Part shown: one piece after another, positions 1-13,040 of the stretch
How positions within the stretch are numbered: the first letter of the stretch is position 1
Layout: each line of letters opens with the position of its first letter
Assembly: GCA_036558125.1 (NCBI GenBank)
Contig: DATBGE010000082.1
Location: forward strand, 124,001 to 188,000
DNA from: DATBGE01 sp036558125
GTDB lineage: Bacteria > Gemmatimonadota > Gemmatimonadetes > Gemmatimonadales > GWC2-71-9
Reading direction: 5' to 3'
Length of the DNA stretch: 64,000 nt
Notes under the pieces: model-generated
Seen by the model: the letters and a program-made list of their open reading frames with translations, nothing else
Told to the model about the DNA's origin: nothing
The model's database searches: none
Made by a program: the position numbers and the translations under genes

Positions 1-10
1 GGAATTGTAG

Positions 11-601
11 ATGTCAGACTACTACGTCCACGAATCCAGTTACCTCGATCCCGGAGCGGTGGTCGGCAAAGGCACCAAGATCTGGCATTTCTGCCATGTC
101 ATGCCCGGTGCCGTGATCGGTGAGCGGTGCAACCTGGGGCAGAATGTCGTAGTCATGCCCGGCACTCGTCTCGGGAACAATGTAAAGGTGCAGAACAACG
201 TCTCGATTTACGAAGGAGTGATCCTGGAGGACGACGTCTTCTGCGGGCCCAGCTGCGTGTTCACCAACGTCACCAATCCGCGGAGCCATGTCTCGCGGAA
301 AACCGAATACCGGGAGACGCTGGTTCGCCGGGGCGCTTCGATTGGCGCCAACGCGACGATCGTCTGCGGCGCCACGCTGGGGGAGTACTGCTTCATCGGC
401 GCCGGCGCCGTGGTCACCAGCGACGTGCCTGCCTTTGCCCTGATGGTGGGAGTTCCCGCCCGTCGGGTGGGGTGGATGTGCCAGTGCGGGATCCGCTTGT
501 CAGTCAAGGAGGGCTCGGCCCGTTGCGCCAGTTGCGGCGCGGGCTATCGCGAGCGTCAAGGCCTGCTGGAAATGATTGATTCTCCCCGTAGCGCGGGCTA
601 G
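11..601 (+). CDS. wbpD: Left-handed beta-helix N-acetyltransferase (WbpD/WlbB-like)
   Basis: This 196-residue protein is built from hexapeptide repeats (for example VVGKGTKIW and VIGERCNLGQNV) that form a left-handed beta-helix. WbpD/WlbB enzymes acetylate the 3-amino group of UDP-2-acetamido-3-amino-2,3-dideoxy-glucuronate for surface polysaccharide. The closing GVPARRVGW segment is typical of these enzymes. A C-terminal zinc-ribbon-like pair, CQC and CASC, near residues 157-175 is also seen in this subgroup. An aminotransferase and an oxidoreductase follow, the expected pathway partners. The ATG directly follows a TAG at 8-10, so an upstream gene may end at the window edge. The exact substrate is inferred from context. 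Confidence 0.85.
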   Translation: MSDYYVHESSYLDPGAVVGKGTKIWHFCHVMPGAVIGERCNLGQNVVVMPGTRLGNNVKVQNNVSIYEGVILEDDVFCGPSCVFTNVTNPRSHVSRKTEYRETLVRRGASIGANATIVCGATLGEYCFIGAGAVVTSDVPAFALMVGVPARRVGWMCQCGIRLSVKEGSARCASCGAGYRERQGLLEMIDSPRSAG

Positions 602-655
602 CTTTCCGCCGCTTTCGGTCCCCTTTTTTGCCCCGTTTTTCGATGAGGAGTTGGA

Positions 656-1771
656 GTGAACGTACCGCTCTTAGACCTCGTGGCCCAATACCAGTCCATC
701 AAGGACGAAGTCCTGTCCCGGATGATGGCGGTGGTCGAACGCCAGGCGTTCATCATGGGCAGCGAAGTGCCCGAGCTCGAGGTCGCGATCGCGAAGCTCT
801 CGGCCGCCAAACATGGTATCGCCTGTGCCAGCGGGACCGATGCGCTGCTCCTGCCGCTCAAGGCGCTGAATCTCAAGGCCGGCGATGAAGTCATCACCAC
901 CGCCTTCACCTTCTTCGCCACCGCCGGCACGATCCACAACACCGGCGGAAAGCCGGTGTTTGCGGACATCGACCCGGACACCTTCAACATCCTGCCCTCG
1001 GCCATCGAGGCGGCGATCACGCCCCGTACCAAGGCGATCGTCGTCGTGCACCTGTTCGGTCAGATGGCGCCGATGGAGGCGATTCTCCCCATCGCGGAGA
1101 AGCATGGATTGGCTGTCATCGAGGACGCGGCGCAGGCCATCGGCGCCCGGCGCCGCATCGCCGGTACCTGGCGCATGGCCGGAGAGCTGGGCACGGCGAC
1201 CGGCTTCTCCTTCTTCCCCAGCAAGAATCTCGGTGCCTGGGGCGACGGTGGAATGATCGTCACTCAGGACGATGCTCTCGCTGCCCGGCTCCGGAAACTC
1301 CGTCTTCACGGTGGCGCCAAGCAGTACCATCACGAAGAAGTGGGCACCAACAGCCGGCTCGATACCCTTCAGGCGGCCATCCTGCTCGCGAAGCTTTCGC
1401 ATCTCGCGGCCTGGAGCGAGGCGCGTCGGCGCCATGCTGCCTATTATCAGCAGGCCTTTGCCGGCCTGCCCGAGGTCTGCACTCCGAAGACCGATCCCGC
1501 CAACGAGCACATCTTCCATCAGTACACGCTCCGGGTGGAGCGGCGCGATGACCTCCTCGCACACCTCAAGGAGAAGGGAATCGGCTGCGCCGTCTACTAT
1601 CCCACCCCGCTTCATCTGCAGCCCTGCTTCGGATACCTGGGTTATACCGAAGGCCGGCTCCCGGCTACCGAGGCGGTCACCAATACGGTGATTTCTCTCC
1701 CGATTTATCCGGAGTTGAGCGCGGCCCAGCGCGAGGCGGTCGTGCAGGCCGTTAAGGGATTCTACAGTTGA
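656..1771 (+). CDS. wbpE: DegT/DnrJ/EryC1 aminotransferase (WbpE-like)
   Basis: A 371-residue PLP-dependent sugar aminotransferase of the DegT/DnrJ/EryC1 family. The Schiff-base lysine is K190 in FFPSKNLGAWGDGG, and the cofactor-binding segment SGTDALLL is near residue 60. Next to a WbpD-like acetyltransferase and a Gfo/Idh/MocA oxidoreductase it probably makes the 3-amino group of UDP-2-acetamido-3-amino-glucuronate. The GTG start at 656 lies a few bases after GAGGAG (645-650), a good ribosome-binding site. Its TGA overlaps the TTG start of the next gene. The family also contains perosamine and QdtB-type aminotransferases, so the substrate is inferred. Confidence 0.85.
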   Translation: MNVPLLDLVAQYQSIKDEVLSRMMAVVERQAFIMGSEVPELEVAIAKLSAAKHGIACASGTDALLLPLKALNLKAGDEVITTAFTFFATAGTIHNTGGKPVFADIDPDTFNILPSAIEAAITPRTKAIVVVHLFGQMAPMEAILPIAEKHGLAVIEDAAQAIGARRRIAGTWRMAGELGTATGFSFFPSKNLGAWGDGGMIVTQDDALAARLRKLRLHGGAKQYHHEEVGTNSRLDTLQAAILLAKLSHLAAWSEARRRHAAYYQQAFAGLPEVCTPKTDPANEHIFHQYTLRVERRDDLLAHLKEKGIGCAVYYPTPLHLQPCFGYLGYTEGRLPATEAVTNTVISLPIYPELSAAQREAVVQAVKGFYS

Positions 1772-2781
1772 GCCGTCTCAAGGTCGGCGTCATTGGCGCG
1801 GGCGCCTGGGGGAGGAATCACGTCCGCACTGCGGCTGCTTCTTCCGAAGCGGAGCTGGTCGCGATCTGTGAGACGAATCCCGAAGTGCGCGTCAGCCTCA
1901 TGAAGCAGTACCCCGGCGCTACGATCACCGACTCCCCGAGGGCGCTGCTGGAGAAAGTCGAAGCCGTCATCGTCGCGACCCCGGCGACAAGTCACGCCGA
2001 GCTGGGGAACATGGCTATCGCGGCCGGCATCCCCGCGCTGATCGAGAAACCGTTTGCCCTGACCGTGGCGGATGCCGAACGCTTGGCTGAAAATGCCGAG
2101 AAGCGCGGCTGCCCCATTCTGGTGGGTCACCTCCTCGAGTACCATCCGGTCGTCGACCGCTTGAAACAGATGCTGGCCAAGAGTGAGTTGGGGGACTTGT
2201 ACTACCTCTACTCCCAGCGGGTGAACCTCGGACAGATCCGGCCGGACGAAAATGCGCTGTGGAGCTTCGGGCCTCACGACGTCTCCGTCGCCCTGTATCT
2301 GCTGGGCGAGATGCCGGTGAGCCTGAGCGCTCAAGGGAAATCCTACCTCCAGCGGGGCATCGAAGACGTCGTCTTCCTCAATCTCACCTTCGACTCCGGC
2401 GTGATGTCCCACGTCCAGATGTCCTGGCTGGATCCGCACAAGGTGCGTCGGCTGACGGTCGTGGGCTCCCGCCAGATGGCGGTCTTCGACGACATGCAGC
2501 CCCGGGAGAAGCTCACGATCTACGACAAGGGCGTGAACCGGCCGCCCGAGTACCGGTCCTACGGCGAAAGCCTCACGATTCGCGAGGGAGACATCTTCAT
2601 CCCCCGCCTCCCCAACGTGGAGCCGCTGACGGTCCAGTTCCAGCATTTCATCCGGGTGGTCCGCGGGCAGGAAAAGGGCCGGGCCGACCACGCCGACGGC
2701 GTCCGCGTGGTGCGGGTGCTCGATGCCGCCACCCGCTCGCTGGCCCAGGGAGGCGCTCCCGTCTCCCCCGGTCGCGCCTGA
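1768..2781 (+). CDS. Gfo/Idh/MocA family NAD(P)-dependent oxidoreductase (WbpB-like)
   Basis: This 337-residue protein opens with a Rossmann motif (VGVIGAGAWGRNH) and has the EKPFA motif near residue 93 that is conserved in the Gfo/Idh/MocA family. In the WbpB/WlbA branch such enzymes oxidise C3 of UDP-N-acetylglucosaminuronate to supply the keto substrate of the WbpE aminotransferase. Placement directly after that gene fits this role. The TTG start overlaps the previous stop as TTGA, which implies translational coupling. No specificity-determining residue was checked, so the substrate is contextual. Confidence 0.8.
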   Translation: MSRLKVGVIGAGAWGRNHVRTAAASSEAELVAICETNPEVRVSLMKQYPGATITDSPRALLEKVEAVIVATPATSHAELGNMAIAAGIPALIEKPFALTVADAERLAENAEKRGCPILVGHLLEYHPVVDRLKQMLAKSELGDLYYLYSQRVNLGQIRPDENALWSFGPHDVSVALYLLGEMPVSLSAQGKSYLQRGIEDVVFLNLTFDSGVMSHVQMSWLDPHKVRRLTVVGSRQMAVFDDMQPREKLTIYDKGVNRPPEYRSYGESLTIREGDIFIPRLPNVEPLTVQFQHFIRVVRGQEKGRADHADGVRVVRVLDAATRSLAQGGAPVSPGRA

Positions 2782-2796
2782 GCCGGAGCACACCAG

Positions 2797-4097
<1,301 letters not shown>

Positions 4098-4101
<4 letters not shown>

Positions 4102-5033
4102 GAGTCCTCATCACCGGCGCGGCCGGCTTCCTCGGTTCGCATCTCTCCGACCGGTTCCTGGCCGAGGGCCACGAGGTCGTGGGGATGGACAACTTCATCA
4201 CCGGGTCGCGCGACAACATCGCCCACCTGGAATCCCAACCCCGGTGGACCTTCGTCGAGCACAACGTCACCAAGTTCATCGAAGTCGATGGCCCGCTCGA
4301 CGGGGTGCTGCACTTCGCCTCCCCGGCCAGCCCGATCGATTATCTCGAGCTGCCGATCCAGACCCTCAAGGTCGGCTCGCTTGGGACCCACAATTCACTC
4401 GGCGTAGCCAAGGCCAAGGGTGCCAGGTTCCTCCTGGCCTCGACCTCCGAGGTCTATGGCGATCCCCAGATTCACCCCCAGCCGGAGTCCTACTGGGGGC
4501 ATGTCAATCCGGTGGGACCGCGAGGGGTGTACGACGAGGCCAAGCGGTTTGCCGAGGCCATGACGATGGCCTACCATCGCTACCATCATGTGGACACCCG
4601 GATCGTTCGAATCTTCAATACCTACGGACCGCGGATGCGGCCGGGGGACGGGCGAGTCGTATCCAACTTCATCGTGCAGGCGCTGCGAGGCGAGCCGCTC
4701 ACTGTCTACGGCGACGGTTCGCAGACCCGCTCGTTCTGTTATGTGTCGGACCTCATCGACGGGATCTACCGGCTCTTCGGCAGTTCGAGAACCGACCCCA
4801 CCAACGTCGGCAATCCGGGTGAGTTCACGGTGCAGCAACTGGCCGAAGCCGTTCTGCGTCTCACCCGATCCAGCTCGAAGATCGATCGCCGTCCGCTGCC
4901 GGTTGACGATCCCAAGGTGCGGCGGCCGGATCTCACCATCGCTCGCAGTGTCTTGCACTGGGAGCCCAAGGTGCCGCTCGAGGAGGGGTTGGTAAAGACG
5001 ATCGCGTACTTCCGCGGCCTCCTCGCCGCATGA
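4098..5033 (+). CDS. uxs: UDP-glucuronate decarboxylase (UDP-xylose synthase)
   Basis: A 311-residue extended SDR protein. It begins with the GAAGFLGSHL nucleotide-binding motif and carries TSEVYGDP and the YDEAKR active-site motif (Y145, K149). YDEAKR is typical of UXS rather than of dTDP-glucose dehydratases. It would convert UDP-glucuronate to UDP-xylose using bound NAD+. The ATG at 4098 overlaps the ugd stop. A longer in-frame extension begins at 3954 inside ugd, but the Rossmann motif starts immediately after this ATG, so 4098 is preferred. Confidence 0.9.
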
Positions 5034-5995
5034 CGCGGATCCTGGTTACCGGAGCGGCCGGATTCATCGGCTCCCATCTCTCGGAGGCGCTCATAGCCCG
5101 GGGCGACGAGGTGATCGGCATCGATAATTTCGATCCGTTCTATCCCCGCCCGATCAAAGAGCGGAACCTCGAGGCGCTGAAAGACCAGAACGGATTCAGC
5201 TTCAGGGAATTGGACCTGCTGGATCGGGCCGCACTGCAGGGTCTGCTGACGCCCGACTCCGTGGTGGTGCACCTCGCCGCCAAGGCCGGGGTGCGGCCGT
5301 CCCTCGCCGCACCGCTCGATTACGTGAGGACGAACCTTCTTGGTACCCAGTCGGTGGTGGACGCCGCGAGAGGCGCCGGCGTGTCCCGTTTCGTCTTCGG
5401 TTCCTCATCGTCGGTCTACGGCAACGACACGCCGCCGCCCTTCCGGGAGGACGTGCCCGCGGTGGGTGCCATCTCCCCCTACGGTGCGACCAAGCGGGCT
5501 GGAGAGCTCCTGCTCAATTCCTTTGCCCCGCATGCCAAATTGCGGGCAGCGGCACTTCGATTTTTTACGGTCTACGGCCCCCGGCAACGCCCCGACCTGG
5601 CGATTCACTCCTTTGCTCACCGCTTTGCCAGGGGAGAGCCCGTCACCCTCTTCGGCGACGGCTCGGAATCCCGCGACTACACCTACGTGGCGGACATCGT
5701 CTCCGGTGTGACTGCTGCGATCGACTGGACCGCCAAGGCGCCAGTGGGCCTGGAGATCTTCAACCTGGGGAGCCGTGAGCCCGTCGCTCTCAAGACCATG
5801 GTTGACGAGCTCGCCGGCGCCATGGGGGTGACCCCACAGATTCAGTGGGCACCTCGACAACCGGGGGACGTTCTGCATACGTTCGCCGATCTCACAAAAT
5901 CCGAACGGATGCTGGGGTTCCGGCCCCGTACCACGTTCCGAGAGGGGATTCGTCAGTTCCTGGCCTGGTTCGAGGAGACCTATGCGCGTCAGTAA
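5030..5995 (+). CDS. NAD-dependent nucleotide-sugar epimerase (UDP-glucuronate 4-epimerase-like)
   Basis: A 321-residue extended SDR with GAAGFIGSHL at the N-terminus, GSSSSVYG, and the catalytic SPYGATK motif (Y151, K155). The DNFDPFYPRPIKERNL segment after the second strand resembles UDP-glucuronate 4-epimerases. With ugd upstream, conversion of UDP-glucuronate to UDP-galacturonate is likely, though GalE-type activity is possible. The ATG overlaps the previous TGA. The end of the gene lies in one copy of a 22-bp tandem duplication whose second copy starts the next gene. Confidence 0.82.
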   Translation: MTRILVTGAAGFIGSHLSEALIARGDEVIGIDNFDPFYPRPIKERNLEALKDQNGFSFRELDLLDRAALQGLLTPDSVVVHLAAKAGVRPSLAAPLDYVRTNLLGTQSVVDAARGAGVSRFVFGSSSSVYGNDTPPPFREDVPAVGAISPYGATKRAGELLLNSFAPHAKLRAAALRFFTVYGPRQRPDLAIHSFAHRFARGEPVTLFGDGSESRDYTYVADIVSGVTAAIDWTAKAPVGLEIFNLGSREPVALKTMVDELAGAMGVTPQIQWAPRQPGDVLHTFADLTKSERMLGFRPRTTFREGIRQFLAWFEETYARQ

Positions 5996-6016
5996 GGAGA
6001 CTTATGCGCGTCAGTG
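5973..6016 (+). repeat. 22-bp tandem duplication across a gene junction
   Basis: Copy one (5973-5994) and copy two (5995-6016) both read AGGAGAC, then one variable base, then TATGCGCGTCAGT, with two mismatches (C/T at 5980/6002 and A/G at 5994/6016). Copy one encodes the C-terminus of the epimerase and part of its TAA. Copy two provides the ribosome-binding site AGGAGA and the ATG of the TPR gene. Confidence 0.9.
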
Positions 6017-6711
6017 ACGAACCGCTGATCAATCAGGCGCGGGAGCGCTTCGCGCTTCAGGATTACTACGGCGCCATCCACCTGCTGGAGCACGTCGTCA
6101 ACGGCGGCAAGCAGTTCGCCGACGCCCATCACCTGCTGGGACTCTCCTTCGCCCTGCTGGGTCAGGCCCAGCGAGCCTTGGCCCATTTCGAGCGGGCTCT
6201 GGAGCTCAATCCGCGCTACATCGAAGCCCATATCCATCGCGGCATCCTGCTCAACGACATGGGCCGGACCGAGGAAGCGACGGAGGCATTCCGCACCGCC
6301 GCGGCCCACAACGTCCGCCACTCCTCGGGCTTCCCCTCGCACGTCGCGGCCAATCTCGCCAACCATCACGCCCTGCTGGCGACGGCCTATGCCGAATCGG
6401 GCGCGATCGAGCAGGCCATCGAGCAGTTCTATCGCGCCGTCGAGCTGGGACCCGGCTTCGCCGACATTCGGTACCGGCTGGCTCGAGCCCTTCTCGAGTC
6501 GGGCGACGCGCTGGCGGCTCGCGAGGAGCTGGAACGGGTGGTTCAGGACCGCCCCAACTTTCTCGACGCGCTGGCATCGCTGGGCCTGGCGCGCTATCTG
6601 TCGGGCGATGTCGCCGGCGCCGAGCAGGTGTGGCGCGAGTGTCTCCTTGAGCGTCCCAAGAATGCGCGGGTCGAAGCCTACCTGGCGATGCTGGAACGGA
6701 ACTCGGAGTGA
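6004..6711 (+). CDS. TPR-repeat protein, no signal peptide
   Basis: A 235-residue protein made mostly of tetratricopeptide repeats, with recognisable units such as ADAHHLLGLSFALLGQAQRA and a second near FADIRYRLARALLESGDA. No signal peptide or membrane segment is visible, so it is probably cytosolic. TPRs mediate protein contacts, and no catalytic domain is seen. ATG 6004 was chosen over in-frame starts from 5845 because it has AGGAGA at 5995-6000 and the earlier part is coding in the epimerase frame. It overlaps the next lipoprotein gene (GTGA). Its partner is unknown. Confidence 0.8.
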   Translation: MRVSDEPLINQARERFALQDYYGAIHLLEHVVNGGKQFADAHHLLGLSFALLGQAQRALAHFERALELNPRYIEAHIHRGILLNDMGRTEEATEAFRTAAAHNVRHSSGFPSHVAANLANHHALLATAYAESGAIEQAIEQFYRAVELGPGFADIRYRLARALLESGDALAAREELERVVQDRPNFLDALASLGLARYLSGDVAGAEQVWRECLLERPKNARVEAYLAMLERNSE

Positions 6712-7589
6712 AACGTCTGTGGGTCGTCCTGCTGCTCACCGCGTGCGGTGGTCGGGCGGCCGATCATGAGCGGCTGGCCGATGCGGCCTACGGGCGTGCC
6801 GAATACCAGACCGCCCTGCAGGAGTATCGCGCTGCGGCCAAGTTGAGTGAGAACGCTCGAGTCTCGGCCAAGATCGGCTCGGCGGCACTCAAGGCGGGCG
6901 AAATTCGTGAAGCAGCGGAGGCATACCGGAAGCTGGCGGCTCAGGATCCGTCTCGGGCCGACGAAGCCGCTACCGGCCTCGAGCTGGTGGCCAAGGCGGC
7001 GGAGCGGGCCGGCGATGGTTCGGCGCTGCAGCTCGCGGTGGTTACCCTGCGCGGGGTAGCCCCGAATCGCGTGATGGCGCGCTACACTCTGGGCTTGACG
7101 CGAAGCGGCAAGCTTTCGCCCGAGGAAACGGTGGCGATCGCTCCGGCCGCGCTCGCCTCGGCTCCGGATGCCGCGACGGCCGATTCGATCCTGCTGCTCT
7201 ACGCCGGTGCCGCTCGCGAAACTACCGCCTGCGAGGCGGCCGCCGGGGCCTACGAAACGGTGCTCCGCCGCACCAGGGATCCGGCGACCCGCACCCGGGC
7301 GTCGAGCGGCTATGGACTCTGCGCCATTCAGCTGGGGCAGGAGGCGCTGACGGTAGATCAGGCGGAGATCGCCGCGAGATGGTTCGGCAAGGCGGCGGGA
7401 TTCAGCGGTAGCTCGATGACCGGTCGCAGGGCGCTGGTCGGGCTGGGCGACGCGCGTATCAAACTCGGTGATATCCTCGGAGCCGCGATCGCTTATCAGG
7501 ATGCGATCGACTCCGAGGCAACAGACTCTATCAGCATCATGGCCCGGCAGCGCTTGACCGCTCTCGGCAATGCTGCCAACGCCAATTGA
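6708..7589 (+). CDS. TPR-containing lipoprotein
   Basis: A 293-residue protein with a short signal sequence ending in the lipobox LTAC (C13), so it is probably an envelope lipoprotein. The mature part is alanine-rich and helical with TPR-like pairs (AYGRAEYQTALQEYRAAAKL, GEIREAAEAYRKLAA) and a further TPR-like end (GDILGAAIAYQDAID). The GTG start overlaps the upstream TPR gene stop. A BamD-like lipoprotein follows, so it may work at the outer membrane, possibly as an assembly accessory. No named family is recognised. Confidence 0.72.
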   Translation: MKRLWVVLLLTACGGRAADHERLADAAYGRAEYQTALQEYRAAAKLSENARVSAKIGSAALKAGEIREAAEAYRKLAAQDPSRADEAATGLELVAKAAERAGDGSALQLAVVTLRGVAPNRVMARYTLGLTRSGKLSPEETVAIAPAALASAPDAATADSILLLYAGAARETTACEAAAGAYETVLRRTRDPATRTRASSGYGLCAIQLGQEALTVDQAEIAARWFGKAAGFSGSSMTGRRALVGLGDARIKLGDILGAAIAYQDAIDSEATDSISIMARQRLTALGNAANAN

Positions 7590-7600
7590 ACTTTCGTCTC

Positions 7601-8368
7601 ATGCGCCAGTCGTTGATCATTGCCTTCGCGGTATTCGCCGTTGCCGCCTGTGGAGGCCGTAAATCTGAACCTATTGGGGCCCCCAGCCCGGTGGCCGTTG
7701 CCGCGTCACCCGAAGAGGTGACCAAGCTCTGGCAGGACGCGCTGAGCGATTATTCGCGCGGAAAGTGGAATGACGCGGCGCAGAAGCTGGAGCGCCTCGC
7801 CCTTGAGATTCCCCCCGGAGACAGCCTTGCCGTCGAGGCCCGGTTCCGTCTGGCCGAATGCTATTACGCGCAGAAGAGCCAGCTTCAGGCGACCCGGGAA
7901 TTCCGCCGGGTTTCGGATGACACCCCGAACAACCCCCTCGCTCCGGAGGCGCTACTCCGCGCTGGAGACGCCTTCGCCGATCTCTGGCGTCGGCCCGAGC
8001 TGGACCCGTCCTATGGGCAGAGTGCGCTCGCGACCTACCAGGAGTTGATCAATCGGTATCCCAACACCCCCGCGGCGATAAAAGCCAAGCTGCGGATCGC
8101 CGATCTGGAGGAGAACTTCGCCAAGAAGGAATTCAAGGCGGCGATGTTCTACGTTCGGCTCAAAGCCTGGGACTCGTCGATTCTGTATCTGCGTGACCTG
8201 ATCGCCACCTATCCCCGCAGCTCAGTGGCCCCGGATGCGCTCGTCAAACTGATCGAGATTTACAACCGGATTGGGTATCGCGAGGACGCGACGGAAACCT
8301 GCGGTTATCTCCGGCGCTTCCACCCGGGAACTCCCCGCACGGATGAGGTTTGTCCCGTCGCCCAATGA
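7601..8368 (+). CDS. bamD: Outer membrane assembly lipoprotein BamD
   Basis: A 255-residue lipoprotein with signal sequence MRQSLIIAFAVFAVAACGG (lipobox cysteine C17) followed by five TPR-like helical pairs. This is the architecture and approximate length of BamD/YfiO, which binds BamA and helps insert beta-barrel proteins. Repeat signatures include ALSDYSRGKWNDAAQKLE and VEARFRLAECYYAQKSQ. A TTG at 7586 that overlaps the previous stop would add five residues. ATG 7601 gives the more usual signal-peptide n-region. Neither has a strong ribosome-binding site, so the start is uncertain. Confidence 0.88.
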   Translation: MRQSLIIAFAVFAVAACGGRKSEPIGAPSPVAVAASPEEVTKLWQDALSDYSRGKWNDAAQKLERLALEIPPGDSLAVEARFRLAECYYAQKSQLQATREFRRVSDDTPNNPLAPEALLRAGDAFADLWRRPELDPSYGQSALATYQELINRYPNTPAAIKAKLRIADLEENFAKKEFKAAMFYVRLKAWDSSILYLRDLIATYPRSSVAPDALVKLIEIYNRIGYREDATETCGYLRRFHPGTPRTDEVCPVAQ

Positions 8369-8929
8369 TCGGCCTGTTTGGTGGCTCCTTTGACCCCATT
8401 CATCACGGGCACCTGATCGTGGCCCAGGCCGTACTCGAGGCGCTCGATCTCGAAGAAATGCGCTTCGTTCCCGCCTTTGAACAGCCTTTCAAACGTGGTC
8501 GGCACGGTGCTCCCCCTGAGGTGAGGGCGCGCATGGTCTCTCTGGCTATCGAGGGGCAACCTCGGTTCCGGTTGGAAACGGCCGAGCTGGATCGTGGTGG
8601 ACCTTCCTACACCGTTGATACCCTTCGGACCCTTCAGGCCCGGGAGCCGGATAAGCGCTTTGCTCTTCTGGTCGGGGCGGACGCGGCACGGGAGCTGGGC
8701 CAGTGGCGGGAGGGAGCGCTGATTCCAAGCCTGGCACAGGTAGTAGTTTTCGCCCGGCCGGGGGTGGACTTGCCGGAAATCCCGGAAAAAGCCCAGGTGG
8801 TACGGGTACCGCGGCTGGATATTTCGGCCACCGAGATCCGGCGGCGGGTGGCCCGAAGCCAGCCCATCCGATATTGGGTCCCAGACCCGGTGGCAGCCTG
8901 TATCTTGGCGCAGGGATTATATTTGAAGG

Positions 8930-8937
<8 letters not shown>
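8365..8937 (+). CDS. nadD: Nicotinate-nucleotide adenylyltransferase
   Basis: A 190-residue nucleotidyltransferase with GLFGGSFDPIHHGHL at the N-terminus (HxGH active-site motif) and the C-terminal DISATEIRRRV motif, matching ISxTxxR of NadD. It adenylates nicotinate mononucleotide to deamido-NAD in NAD biosynthesis. ATG 8365 overlaps the bamD stop (ATGA). A TTG 15 bases upstream is a less likely start. The end overlaps secA by eight bases. Family length is usually 190-215 residues. Confidence 0.93.
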
Positions 8938-12127
<3,190 letters not shown>

Positions 12128-12129
12128 GT

Positions 12130-12166
12130 AAATTTGCAAATTGAAAATTGCAAATTGAAAAATTGG
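12130..12166. repeat. AT-rich heptamer array after secA (array A)
   Basis: Starting three bases after the secA TGA, units CAAATTG, AAAATTG, CAAATTG and an eight-base AAAAATTG follow one another from 12137 to 12165, preceded by a related AAATTTG. The 7-bp period matches three other intergenic arrays in the window, although the unit differs and the tract is AT-rich against a GC-rich background. The rest of the gap to radC (12167-12264) shows nothing clear. Confidence 0.75.
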
Positions 12167-12264
12167 CCATTGATGAGTGAGGGCTGACAGGTTGCTGCGG
12201 TCAGCCTTCAGCTTTCTGGTCGTCGTCGCGTTTTCTTGAAGGCCGTCCAGCGGCGTCTCCCCTC

Positions 12265-12270
12265 TAGCTT
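12265..12270 (+). promoter_or_regulatory. Possible -10 element of radC, leaderless arrangement
   Basis: TAGCTT fits the TAnnnT form of a -10 element and ends six bases before the GTG of radC at 12277. This is the same spacing as the TATATT elements before uvrB and alaS. No convincing -35 is seen at 17 bp. A transcript from here would start at or next to the GTG. Confidence 0.35.
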
Positions 12271-12276
12271 CCTGCG

Positions 12277-12957
12277 GTGTCAGACACCGCCATTCACCCA
12301 TCAACTGAACTCCCCCGCGAGCGCCTCTGGGCTCTCGGCCCCGGCGCGCTGACCTCGGCCGAGCTTCTGGCCATCCTCCTGGGTACCGGTGGACCTGGAG
12401 TTGGTGCGCTCGAGGTTTCGGGCCGCCTGCTCGAGGTGAGCGGCGGATCGTTGCGTCGCCTTGCTGCGAGGCCGCCGGCTGAGTTGCAGCAGGCGGCGGG
12501 CGTCGGTCCCGCCAAGGCCGCGCGCCTGCTCGCCGCCTTCGAGATTGCCAGCCGGCTCATGGCGGAGTCCCGTCCCGCAGCATTAAGGATCCGAGAGCCC
12601 GAAGATGTGGTCCGTCTGCTGGCGGCCCGGCTCCGTGACCTGGCGGTAGAGGAGTTTCATCTGCTGGCACTCGACAGCCAGAGCCGTGTGCTCCGCGACG
12701 TCCTGGTGACCAGAGGACTGCTCAACAGCTCGCTGGTGCATCCGCGCGAGGTGTTTCGCGCCGCGATCGCCGAAGCCGCAGCGGGCATCATCGTAGTCCA
12801 CAATCATCCGAGTGGAGATCCCACGCCGTCGCCCGAAGATCGCGCAGTCACCAAACAGCTCGTCGAGGCCGGCCGGCTGCTCGACCTTCCACTGTACGAT
12901 CACGTGATTCTGGCGGGCGACCGGTTCTTCAGCTTCGCGAGCGGAGGACTGCTGTAG
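12277..12957 (+). CDS. radC: RadC family JAB1/MPN domain protein
   Basis: A 226-residue protein with helix-hairpin-helix-like segments (LQQAAGVGPAKAARLLAAFE, residues about 70-90). The C-terminal JAB metal-binding domain contains HNHPSGDPTPSPED, the conserved HxHPSGxxxPSxxD signature. RadC proteins are common, but their molecular role is not settled despite the historical DNA-repair name. GTG 12277 is the only start that includes the usual N-terminal helical segment (LPRERLWALGPGALTSAELLAILLG). It stands alone between array A and a kinase gene. Confidence 0.9.
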   Translation: MSDTAIHPSTELPRERLWALGPGALTSAELLAILLGTGGPGVGALEVSGRLLEVSGGSLRRLAARPPAELQQAAGVGPAKAARLLAAFEIASRLMAESRPAALRIREPEDVVRLLAARLRDLAVEEFHLLALDSQSRVLRDVLVTRGLLNSSLVHPREVFRAAIAEAAAGIIVVHNHPSGDPTPSPEDRAVTKQLVEAGRLLDLPLYDHVILAGDRFFSFASGGLL

Positions 12958-13040
12958 CCGGCGTGGTCTTGCGGCCTGCCCTGCTTACATTTGCACCAGC
13001 TTCCTGAAACATGCCGTTCCCCGCGGAACGGTGATAGTCG

